A model generated the notes under the pieces. That model was not told where the DNA came from. It worked only from the letters and a program-made list of their open reading frames with translations, and did not search any database. DNA of 64,000 bases from Gimesia alba (GTDB lineage Bacteria; Planctomycetota; Planctomycetia; Planctomycetales; Planctomycetaceae): NCBI RefSeq assembly GCF_007744675.1, contig NZ_CP036269.1, positions 6,685,046 through 6,749,045 of the forward strand, given 5' to 3'. Shown one piece after another: positions 57,167-64,000 of this stretch. The translations under genes were made by a program, and so were the position numbers. Numbering within the stretch: position 1 is the stretch's first letter; each line of letters starts with the position of its first letter.

Positions 57167-59068
57167 TTAAGAGGGCGTTTTCATTAAAACGACATCCAGC
57201 GCATCCGCGCGGGTGCAGGCTTCCCAGTATTTTTTGAATTCCGGGTACTGATCTTCGAAGACGATGCCTCCCCGATGATCGACTTCGCGCTGGCAGATCA
57301 AATGCGAATTCTCCACATAGACGGTCGCCTGATAGCGGCCCCATGCGCACTCGAGATTGTGCTCGTAAGGTAACCCGTAACCTTGATAGCCGGAAGGAAT
57401 TTTAATTTTGTGCTCGTCGGTGAAGCGAATCGGATTCGGGGTTTGTAAAGCGGACGTCCTTTTTTGAACATTGACCACGCCCGCCGTTTGCATCGAGCCA
57501 AGCCAGGGAATGCGAAATAAAATAATTTCATCAATCTGTCGCGACCATTGATCAAGCGTCGTCTGATAACTGTAACTGACATCCCGCGAAATATCTTTCA
57601 GATTAATAAACTGCGGCGATTCAATTCTGGCGCCGGTCAAGTGGGACGCCAGTTCTTTTTCCAGCGTCAGCACCGTCGACTCTTGATTGCGATACATATA
57701 TTTTAATCGCAACTCCATTGCCGTATCGCCGGACGTTCTGACTTCAGCCGTGAATTGGTAACTACAGTCTTCTGATAAAAAACCTTCACAAGTGCGACTG
57801 ACCTGCTGACTTTGAGGTCCACCTTCTGGAATCGTTGTCAGCTCGCCTCCTTCAGAATTCAAGAGCAGTGCTTGTGTCCCCTGATCATTATAAGGGATGT
57901 CTTTAAACGTGACGGGGCCCCCGGCTGGATCCAACCAGAGACGATCTCCGTTTTCCAAAGTCACACAGACGATCGCATGGTCAAAACGTGCTCCTGGCAA
58001 AAATGAGACAGAGCCATTCATCCGTGTCAATAAAATGGCAATCGATGCTTCGATTCCCAGATGCCTGAGCATGGAAACCATCAACGAAGATTTGTCTTTG
58101 CAATCCCCGCGCATGTCCTCCAGCATCAATCCCATTTCGCGGGTTTTCTCAAGGTTCAGTTCGTTGGGGTGCCTGCCATAGCGAACGTCTTCAGAACTGT
58201 ATTTGTAAACCGAATAGATTTTGTCCTCTGTGGATTGATCATCGCTGGCAAGTTCCTCTGCCAGTTTTTGAATCTGGGGTGGTGTCCTGGCAGGAGGTTC
58301 CAGATCCTTGACGTAGAATTTTGTGATCGGCTTCCAGGAGGCAAGTGTGGTGATATCGATCCAGGGAAGAACATCGCGCGGATGAGGAGTGCCATCATCG
58401 GTTTCATAACCGGGGATGTCGTGCAGGTCCCACTGATAAACCTGATAGCTCCCCTGTTTCCATGTTCGCGGTTCTGCGTCAGTTCGATGTAATTTGTAAT
58501 CCAGCGAAAACGGTTCGGCAATCGCAACGGTAAATCTCAGTCGTCGGCAGGGAATCGCAAACTGTAAATATTCCTGTCCCCACATGCAGGCGGCGATTCG
58601 ATCGGGAATAAAAAAATCCTGCTGTTCCTCAAGTTCGACGGTCACGCCGGGACGGAGTGGATAAAAATTGAGAGAAGTCTGCCCATAAGGTTGAACGACT
58701 TTCTTCGCTTTCCTCACACTGCCGTCGGGAAGATAAACTTTCGCGGTCTGGATTTTATGCAGCGATGTGTTTCGATCATAAAAGCGATAGACTTCATCCC
58801 ATTGCGCCAATAATTCGTTTGCGTATAGCTTGGTTATATTATGCGCGCGTCTGGTAATGGTTCCATCGCGATGCAGAACCGACGTCGCATCGGAGAGCAG
58901 GATGTATTCTCCCCAGTGTTGTAATTCGTCGTCAGAGAGATCTGGAATACATACTTCGTCAGCTGCAACCCGCGGCGCAAACGCAGAGGTCTTTCGCGCC
59001 ATTTTAAACCGGGTTCGCCAAAGCTTCCGTTTCGGTTTTACGGTTCCGTCTTTGCTGGTTTGATTCAA
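57167..59068 (-). CDS. DUF3857 / transglutaminase-like domain protein
   Basis: 633 aa, no signal peptide. The first part (about 45-260) is DUF3857, with ATSVLHRDGTITRRAHNITK and the typical beta-rich IPCRRLRFTVAI. A transglutaminase-like domain follows with the catalytic triad candidates Cys323 in RGDCKDKSSLM, His364 in RFDHAIV and Asp380 in WLDPAGG. The C-terminal part (about 415-600) is a DUF2569-like beta region. Transglutaminase-like proteins of this layout are of unknown substrate; they are usually periplasmic, so the missing signal peptide is a caveat. Confidence 0.85.
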   Translation of the reverse strand: MNQTSKDGTVKPKRKLWRTRFKMARKTSAFAPRVAADEVCIPDLSDDELQHWGEYILLSDATSVLHRDGTITRRAHNITKLYANELLAQWDEVYRFYDRNTSLHKIQTAKVYLPDGSVRKAKKVVQPYGQTSLNFYPLRPGVTVELEEQQDFFIPDRIAACMWGQEYLQFAIPCRRLRFTVAIAEPFSLDYKLHRTDAEPRTWKQGSYQVYQWDLHDIPGYETDDGTPHPRDVLPWIDITTLASWKPITKFYVKDLEPPARTPPQIQKLAEELASDDQSTEDKIYSVYKYSSEDVRYGRHPNELNLEKTREMGLMLEDMRGDCKDKSSLMVSMLRHLGIEASIAILLTRMNGSVSFLPGARFDHAIVCVTLENGDRLWLDPAGGPVTFKDIPYNDQGTQALLLNSEGGELTTIPEGGPQSQQVSRTCEGFLSEDCSYQFTAEVRTSGDTAMELRLKYMYRNQESTVLTLEKELASHLTGARIESPQFINLKDISRDVSYSYQTTLDQWSRQIDEIILFRIPWLGSMQTAGVVNVQKRTSALQTPNPIRFTDEHKIKIPSGYQGYGLPYEHNLECAWGRYQATVYVENSHLICQREVDHRGGIVFEDQYPEFKKYWEACTRADALDVVLMKTPS

Positions 59069-59248
59069 TGCAGGGACTCTTTTTAGTCAATTGAAAGTTG
59101 ACAGGGAGACTGAATCATATTGTAGCTTGAATTGAAGTTGGTGTTCCAGTACGAGCCACAGAAAACTGCCCTAATGTATATGTTATAAACTCAGGCCATA
59201 CAGGCACTTCGAATGAGAGAATTCGACTTAGCGAGAGGCAGAAATAGA

Positions 59249-59276
59249 AGAAGCGATCGAAATGACGATCGCTTCT
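59249..59276 (-). terminator. Terminator hairpin after the histone H1-like gene
   Basis: An 11-bp perfect stem AGAAGCGATCG with its complement around a six-base loop (AAATGA). On the minus strand a T-rich stretch (TCTATTTCTG) follows, modest for intrinsic termination. Confidence 0.55.
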
Positions 59277-59318
59277 TACTCGTTATGGCTTGTTGATTTC
59301 AGCAGCTAAAGAGAGAAC

Positions 59319-59576
59319 TTATTTCTTCTTTTTAGCGGCTTTTTTCTTAGCAGCTTTTTTCTTTGGTGCTGCTTTCTTCTTTACTGCTTTTTTCTTTGCT
59401 GCCTTTTTCTTTGGGGCGGCTTTTTTCTTAGCAGCTTTCTTTTTGGGAGCAGCTTTCTTTTTAGCAGCTTTCTTTTTCACTGCTTTTTTCTTTGGAGCTG
59501 CTTTCTTCTTAGCAGCTTTCTTTTTCACTGCTTTTTTCTTTGGTGCTGCTTTTTTCTTTGCCTTTTTCTTTGCCAC
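59319..59576 (-). CDS. Lysine/alanine-rich histone H1-like protein
   Basis: 85 aa from the GTG at 59576, seven bases after an excellent Shine-Dalgarno (AAAGGAGG at 59584-59591). The longer frame would begin 26 codons upstream and ignores that site. The protein is almost wholly built from KKKAA, APKKKA and AVKKK units, very basic, with no other domain. It resembles the C-terminal tails of eukaryotic H1 and the bacterial HC1/AlgP-type proteins that bind and condense DNA. Such tails are known in Planctomycetes and chlamydiae. Confidence 0.88.
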   Translation of the reverse strand: MAKKKAKKKAAPKKKAVKKKAAKKKAAPKKKAVKKKAAKKKAAPKKKAAKKKAAPKKKAAKKKAVKKKAAPKKKAAKKKAAKKKK

Positions 59577-59659
59577 CGCAAATCCTCCTTTGAGAGTTAA
59601 ACGAGGGCTGCCTTGCCGCTGGCTCCGGGCTATAAGTCGGCAAAGGTCTGCCACAACGA

Positions 59660-59688
59660 ATAAGAATTGAGCTTGTCAACCTTGACAA
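59660..59688 (-). promoter_or_regulatory. Possible sigma-70-type promoter of the H1-like gene
   Basis: On the minus strand TTGTCA (59683-59688), a 17-base spacer and TCTTAT (59660-59665). The transcript start would be about 75 bases before the GTG. The -10 match is only four of six. Confidence 0.35.
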
Positions 59689-59935
59689 ACCCCGATGTTC
59701 GCCCTCGTTGAAAATGAATGATTTTTCAATCAAATGATTTTTTTAATTGACACTCATTACGCAATAAGGACTTACATCTATTTATTGGCAATCATCGTAA
59801 ATATTTCCAAAAATTCTGCAAGCCATTTATTCATTATTTGCGCGTTTTAAGCTTGCTGTAAAGCTTCGCGTACTTTGCGTTTAAAAGTAAAAGTGCGCAG
59901 AAAACAAAATGAATTTGTTGTCTCTGTTCGATTCG

Positions 59936-59989
59936 TTAAAAAACAAGAGGTCGATTTAACACTACTATAGTAGCACTAAACCGACCTCT
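59936..59989 (-). terminator. Terminator hairpin with nested palindrome (downstream of the TIM barrel gene)
   Basis: Outer stem AGAGGTCGATTTA (59946-59958) with 59977-59989, one mismatch; the loop contains the palindrome CTACTATAGTAG. On the minus strand TTGTTTTTT follows, so it probably ends the transcript of the isomerase gene at 60132-60953. Confidence 0.7.
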
Positions 59990-60131
59990 ATCAATTTTAC
60001 TAAATCAATTTGTCTGTTTGCATCGCTCGTAAAAGAAGCTTCGTTTCGTTTTTAAAATGATGCAAAAAAGGGGGGAGATTTTTTTTTACGTTTTCGAATT
60101 TTTTTTTGCTTCATCGCTTGATTAGAGGGTT

Positions 60132-60953
60132 TTAGACGCTTTCCCAGACCTCTTTCATGTAACGAAAACTTTCGCGCGCGATATGTTCCGCGCCCGGTTC
60201 GTAGTCAAAAACTTCGACTGAAATCCATCCTTGATAACCACTTTCCTTCAGCGCTTTGAAGATTGGATGGTATTCGGTATCCCCCATTCCCGGTCCCAGA
60301 AGATTGGTATCATTCACATGGAAGTGCCCCGTCTGGGCGGCATACTTATGAATGAGTTCCGGAATCGATTCTGTTTCTGCTCCCAACATGGCTTTCACGT
60401 CCTGGTGCAACACAAAATTCTCGGCTCCCACCTTGTCGATCAACTCCATTGCGTCCGCACAGGTGTTTACAAAGTCGGTTTCTTTGGTGGTTAATGGTTC
60501 CATGCAGATTCGCACACCTCGTTCTGCAATCGCAGGCAGACAGTTTCGGAACACTTCCGCCGCGTTTTCATAAGCCTGCGCCCGCGACATGCCCTCTTCA
60601 ACATTGCGTTGGAATGGCGAGCCAAAAACCATTAAATCGCCGCCCAGATCCGCACACAGATCTCCCAGTTCAACCAGATAATCGGCTGTCTTCTGACGAA
60701 CGGCAGAATCAGATGTGGTCAAATGTAGTCCTTCCGTTTTCGCCAGAAGCCAATGCAGGCCAATGATTTCCAGCCCATGGCTTTCGGCCGTTTGTTTGAG
60801 CGATTTGCGTTGATCTGCTGAAATCGCCGCAGGTCGATCGGCAAAGGCAAACGGGGCCAGCTCAATCCCTTTATAGCCAATCTCCGCGATCAGGTTACAT
60901 TGTTTTTCCCAGTCCCAGTCAACGAACAATTCCTGACAAATGGCAAACTTCAT
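60132..60953 (-). CDS. Sugar phosphate isomerase/epimerase-type TIM barrel protein
   Basis: 273 aa, the usual size of the AP-endonuclease-2/xylose-isomerase-like TIM barrel superfamily. Residues likely to bind the divalent metal are the Glu of CMEPLT (around 155), the Asp of LHQDVKAM, the His of HFHVND and the Glu of ISVEVFDYEPG near the C-terminus, the same four-ligand arrangement as in D-tagatose 3-epimerases. Substrate cannot be assigned. It stands alone, with a strong terminator on the minus side. Confidence 0.87.
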   Translation of the reverse strand: MKFAICQELFVDWDWEKQCNLIAEIGYKGIELAPFAFADRPAAISADQRKSLKQTAESHGLEIIGLHWLLAKTEGLHLTTSDSAVRQKTADYLVELGDLCADLGGDLMVFGSPFQRNVEEGMSRAQAYENAAEVFRNCLPAIAERGVRICMEPLTTKETDFVNTCADAMELIDKVGAENFVLHQDVKAMLGAETESIPELIHKYAAQTGHFHVNDTNLLGPGMGDTEYHPIFKALKESGYQGWISVEVFDYEPGAEHIARESFRYMKEVWESV

Positions 60954-61342
60954 GTAAGTATCTCACTTTAATGATAGAAAAAAATTCAAAAGGCATCCCA
61001 GCTTTTGAGAATAGCAGGCACTCAGCCATTCATCGAGTCTTAGCCGCTAATCTTCCAGCAGCTTTTGTGGATTACTGGCATTGGGTTTAAGACGTGGTCA
61101 GGGAATCGGTAAGTCGCAAATCACAGCCAGAATACAAGTACTGTACCAACAACGGTCTCTGAGCAGGTATCGATTGTATCGATCGAATGGTTTGTGGTAA
61201 CCGACCAGAAGAGGATAAGTGATTAGGTGTGGATAAATAGGCCTATCGGTTAAGCAGGGGCAAGTTTAGTGACGAAGTAGATTCTAACTGTTTCCAGATT
61301 TCAATTTTGTTTGCTGAAATTATCATGTAGAGGAATAGACCA
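60954..61342. other. Intergenic region upstream of the YTV-type gene
   Basis: 389 bp between divergent genes. It carries one perfect DnaA-box sequence TGTGGATAA at 61228-61236 and a near-match at about 61046, but not a cluster. No gene, hairpin terminator or clear promoter was found. Confidence 0.45.
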
Positions 61343-62710
61343 ATGAAAAACGCAACCTGGATTCCCCTTCTGGCGGCCGCTCTGATAATGGCCTGCTTTG
61401 GGGAGCAAGCCCAGGCAGGATACCTGGGAGCAGGTAGCTATAATTGTTGCCCCACAGAAGCATGTACTTCTTGTGGCGATTACTGTGCTGCCAAAGAATG
61501 CTCAAGTACCTGCTACAAAACTGTTGTTGAAACCGTATGGGAAAAGCAGAACTACACCTGTCAAAAAACAGTGTATGATACGGTCTGCGAAAAAGTTCCC
61601 GTGCAATACACCAAAAACGTATACAAGACCTGCTACCGTGATGAATGCTATACGGTTTGCAAGCCTGTTTACCAAACCTGCTACCGTGATGTCTGCTACA
61701 AAGTCTGCAAGCCGGTCTACAAAACCTGCTACCGCACTGTAACCTGTAAACGCAGACGGCCCGTGTACAACACCTGCTATCGCGATGTCTGCTACACAGT
61801 CTGCAAGCCGGTTTACAACACTTGCTACCGAGATGTGTGCTACAACGTCAGACGCCCGATTTGTGAAACACACTACCGTGACGTTTGCTGCACCATTTAC
61901 AAAACGAATTACAAGACCTGTTACCGAGATGTATGCCGTACTGTCTGCAAGCCCGTTCACACCTGGCACGACGTCGAAGTCTGCTGTGGCGAATGGAAAA
62001 CAGTCACCGAGCATTGCCCCGGTCCGGTTGTTGAAAAATGTGTCTGTGAACCAGGAACCTGGGAATACGATTGCAGCTCATGCTGCCCGATCTACAAGCC
62101 AGGTTGCTGCAAAACAGTCAAAGTACAGTGCCCCGGCACAACAATTTGCCGACGAATCTGGTGTCCCAAGACGGTCACCCGAAAAGTCTGCTGCACAACT
62201 TATCAACGCGAGTGCAAAACCGAACGGGTTCCTTACACAGTATGTGAGCGAGTTCCCTGCACGATTACCAAACGTGTACCTTACACCTGCGTTCGTTATG
62301 AGTGCGAAACCCGAACCAAGAAGGTTCCTTACACCACCTGCAAAATGGTCCGTGAGTGCCGCACCCGCAAGGTACCTTACACCACTTGCTGCTGGAAAGA
62401 AGAATGCGTAACGAAACAGGTTCCTTACACCACTTGCACCATGGTTTCAGAATGTCGGACCCGCAAGGTTCCTTACACGACCTGCAGCTATGAGCAAAAA
62501 ACCTGTACCCGTAAAGTTCCTTACACTACCTGTCAGCAGGTTTGCTGCACACGGTATGTTACGCGAACGAAATGTGTACCACGAACGGTTTGTGTTACCA
62601 AAACACGATGTGTGCCGAGACAAGTATGTCGGAAAGTACCAGTCACTGTCTGTTGCCCCGCGCCAAAGACATGTACTGCTCCTGCTCCCAAGACTTGTGT
62701 CAGCAACTAG
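61343..62710 (+). CDS. Cysteine-rich YTV-type surface protein with two 16-residue repeat arrays
   Basis: 455 aa with a signal peptide (cleavage near QAQA-GY, residue 25). About 69 cysteines by my count. Residues 94-205 are seven head-to-tail 16-residue repeats on the pattern YxTCYRDVCYxVCKPV. Residues about 296-407 form a second array whose VPYTTC motif recurs at exactly 16-residue spacing (Val296, 312, 328, 344, 360, 376, 392). Between lie other Cys-rich segments. The VPYTTC/YTV motif is known from planctomycete cell-wall proteins of Rhodopirellula, so an extracellular, disulfide-linked structural role is likely. Confidence 0.9.
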   Translation: MKNATWIPLLAAALIMACFGEQAQAGYLGAGSYNCCPTEACTSCGDYCAAKECSSTCYKTVVETVWEKQNYTCQKTVYDTVCEKVPVQYTKNVYKTCYRDECYTVCKPVYQTCYRDVCYKVCKPVYKTCYRTVTCKRRRPVYNTCYRDVCYTVCKPVYNTCYRDVCYNVRRPICETHYRDVCCTIYKTNYKTCYRDVCRTVCKPVHTWHDVEVCCGEWKTVTEHCPGPVVEKCVCEPGTWEYDCSSCCPIYKPGCCKTVKVQCPGTTICRRIWCPKTVTRKVCCTTYQRECKTERVPYTVCERVPCTITKRVPYTCVRYECETRTKKVPYTTCKMVRECRTRKVPYTTCCWKEECVTKQVPYTTCTMVSECRTRKVPYTTCSYEQKTCTRKVPYTTCQQVCCTRYVTRTKCVPRTVCVTKTRCVPRQVCRKVPVTVCCPAPKTCTAPAPKTCVSN

Positions 62711-63168
62711 TCAAAGTGAAGCCAGAAGAGTTTTCAGCAACTGAAAATTGAAACTGCGAGAGGGCGGTTGATCTTGGATCAGCCGCCCTTTTTGTATTGC
62801 CAGGTAGCATTAATTGATTGTTTTGAATGTGATTCCCAAGACCGCAACCTAACCCAGTTTGGTTCGAACCGCGGCCAACGCCGTGCGACTGATCTTGTTT
62901 TAAGACTATGCCAGCCGAAATGACTGATTAGCCGAAGGGCGTTAGCCCCGGTTTCTCACCATTTGAAAAGACCTATTCGAATTAAGAAACGCGACCTGGT
63001 AAGAAAGCCAGAAAGCGAACCCATCCAGGTATTCGGAAATCAACTGGTATCTTTCGCGAACTCTCCCATAAAAAGTTAGATGGCTCTGGTTATCACCAGT
63101 CATTTTCTGCGTTACAGGCGTAGTGAAAAGCAGGCAATCTTTTTTCGAGAACTTGTCGGGAGGCATTG
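62711..63168. other. Intergenic region between the YTV-type gene and the last methyltransferase gene
   Basis: 458 bp. It holds the terminator at 62761-62793 and the GGGAGG ribosome site just before 63169. The palindrome GGTTCGAACC near 62862 looks superficially like a T-loop, but no tRNA fits around it. A minus-strand open frame runs through it without a credible start. Confidence 0.5.
62761..62793 (+). terminator. Rho-independent terminator after the YTV-type gene
   Basis: Stem AGGGCGG-TTGATC / GATCAG-CCGCCCT, 13 bp with one wobble, short loop TTG, followed by TTTTTG. A strong GC-rich hairpin. Confidence 0.85.
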
Positions 63169-63981
63169 ATGGACAATTCGAAGCACTATGTGATTCGAGG
63201 CGGTATTGAAGGCCGGGAGCGTTTACGAATTTTGGCGCGCGTGATGCATGAAAGTACGGGATCGCTGCTCGATCGGCTGGAACTGACTGGCGGTCAGACA
63301 TGTCTGGACGTCGGTTGTGGCGGCGGTGATGTTACCCGTGAGCTTGCCAGCCGTGTCGCGCCGGCGGGAAAAGCCGTGGGGACTGATATCGATGCCACCA
63401 AAATCGAAATCGCCCGCGAAGAATCGCAACAGGCAGCGATTAAAAATATCGAGTTTCGTTTGTCGGATCTCTGTGAAGCCCTGAGAGCTCCTGAATTTGA
63501 CGTTGTCTATTCACGGTTTCTGCTGACTCATCTGAGTGATCCGCTCGGTGCGGTCAAATCGTTCTTGCGGCAACTGCGTCCTGGCGGCATTCTCGCTCTG
63601 GAAGATATCGACTTCAGTGGCTCCTTTGCTTACCCTGAATCCCGAGCCTTTCAAAAGTTTTACGATCTCTATTGTACGGTCGTGCGAAATAGAGGCGGTG
63701 ATCCGAATATGGGGCAACGGCTGCCGCTGATTATGAAAGAGTGCGGCCTGGAAGCGATTCAGGTTTCCGTTGTCCAGCCAACCGGACTCACCGGCGATGT
63801 GAAACGGCTCAATGGCCTGACGATGGAAAACATCGCCGACACAGTACTGGCAGATCAGCTCGCGACTACAGAAGAAATCGCTCAGATTGTCAGAGAGCTT
63901 AACGAGTACGCCGACGACGAACGAACCCTGACAGGAGTCCCCCGCGTCGTACAGGCCTGGGGACGATTACCCTTCGTTTGA
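63169..63981 (+). CDS. Class I SAM-dependent methyltransferase (UbiE-like)
   Basis: 270 aa starting at the ATG at 63169, six bases after GGGAGG. Motif I is TCLDVGCGGGDVTRELASRV (about 45-60), with the SAM-ribose acidic residue in VGTDIDATKIEIA and the motif IV-like FDVVYSRFLLTHLSDP. It belongs to the methyltransf-11/25 type, similar in outline to UbiE/menaquinone and sterol methyltransferases; substrate unknown. The gene has no partner in the window; the stop at 63979-63981 is nearly at the end. Confidence 0.85.
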   Translation: MDNSKHYVIRGGIEGRERLRILARVMHESTGSLLDRLELTGGQTCLDVGCGGGDVTRELASRVAPAGKAVGTDIDATKIEIAREESQQAAIKNIEFRLSDLCEALRAPEFDVVYSRFLLTHLSDPLGAVKSFLRQLRPGGILALEDIDFSGSFAYPESRAFQKFYDLYCTVVRNRGGDPNMGQRLPLIMKECGLEAIQVSVVQPTGLTGDVKRLNGLTMENIADTVLADQLATTEEIAQIVRELNEYADDERTLTGVPRVVQAWGRLPFV

Positions 63982-64000
63982 AAGCTTCCTTTATTTTAAT

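Larger units (their letters stand above)
59577..60131. other. AT-rich intergenic region with hairpins
   Basis: A 555-bp stretch that contains the H1-gene leader and Shine-Dalgarno, a candidate minus-strand promoter at 59660-59688, a strong hairpin terminator at 59936-59989, and poly-A/T tracts at about 60060-60115 in which a G run (GGGGGG) also occurs. No gene is visible. Confidence 0.5.

Noticed and set aside
59290..59670. Phe/Ala-rich plus-strand frame opposite the H1-like gene
   Set aside because: FFFAAFFFG runs are the reverse complement of the KKKAA repeats, not a real protein.
61228..61236. Perfect DnaA box TGTGGATAA, with a near match at about 61046
   Set aside because: A single perfect copy without a cluster, AT-rich unwinding element or dnaA/dnaN next to it is expected by chance; no origin called.
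62862..62871. GGTTCGAACC T-loop-like sequence suggesting a tRNA
   Set aside because: No acceptor or anticodon stem can be drawn around it on either strand.
62942..63301. Minus-strand 119-codon frame upstream of the last methyltransferase
   Set aside because: It overlaps the methyltransferase start and has no credible ribosome site.

Overview
The window looks like chromosomal DNA from a planctomycete, probably a member of or relative of Gimesia. This is inferred from gene content, since no 16S is present. The markers are DUF1559 prepilin-like proteins with the H-x9-DG tail, a cysteine-rich YTV-type surface protein, a sulfatase, a lysine/alanine-rich histone H1-like protein, two adjacent clpP genes and very large pseudopilins. 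Base composition is moderate by eye and does not shift sharply. I see no insertion sequence, prophage, CRISPR array, rRNA or tRNA.

Layout. 1-4.5 kb: the tail of an RraA-family gene, a membrane-anchored HExxH protein, an unknown protein, a weak reading-frame remnant and a winged-helix methyltransferase. 4.7-7.8 kb: korA-korB (2-oxoacid:ferredoxin oxidoreductase), closed by a bidirectional terminator shared with dcd. 7.8-12.2 kb: dcd, nth, a LON-domain protein, a sulfatase and a zinc-binding anti-sigma-like protein. 12.7-14.7 kb: a split transketolase pair. 14.7-19.4 kb: a double GNAT protein, an ornithine cyclodeaminase family enzyme, mazG, and secreted proteins including an alpha/beta hydrolase. 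19.6-25.6 kb: a fused FAD/Fe-S oxidoreductase followed by moaD, moaE, moaA and a cysteine desulfurase-like gene.

26-46.6 kb is the most striking part. It is a type II secretion/type IV pilus-like locus in the order gspE, pilT, second gspE, gspF, then six pseudopilins that follow the gspG-(extra)-H-I-J-K order, then two DUF1559 pseudopilin paralogues. Every pseudopilin is far larger than the textbook proteins (the GspK-like one is 1578 aa), and three carry a shared Asp/Gly/Asn-rich motif. A good sigma-54-type promoter precedes the gspG-like gene. No secretin, inner-membrane platform proteins (C, L, M) or prepilin peptidase are present here.

47-49.7 kb: two clpP paralogues, a lipoprotein and a small TPR protein. 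49.9-53.2 kb: a GT39-type membrane glycosyltransferase and parB. Between them lies a 150-bp-spaced direct repeat, each copy carrying a parS-like palindrome. 53.2-59.1 kb (all minus strand): an octaheme cytochrome/TPR protein, hflX and a DUF3857-transglutaminase protein. 59.3-64 kb: the histone H1-like gene, a sugar-phosphate isomerase/epimerase-type TIM barrel, the YTV-type surface protein (two arrays of seven exact 16-residue repeats) and a final methyltransferase.

No function here is fully novel by sequence alone. The three items most worth pursuing are the enlarged E-(T)-E-F-G-x-H-I-J-K pseudopilin locus with its two DUF1559 followers, the duplicated parS/3'-gene-end repeat next to parB, and the double 16-residue-period cysteine-rich surface protein.
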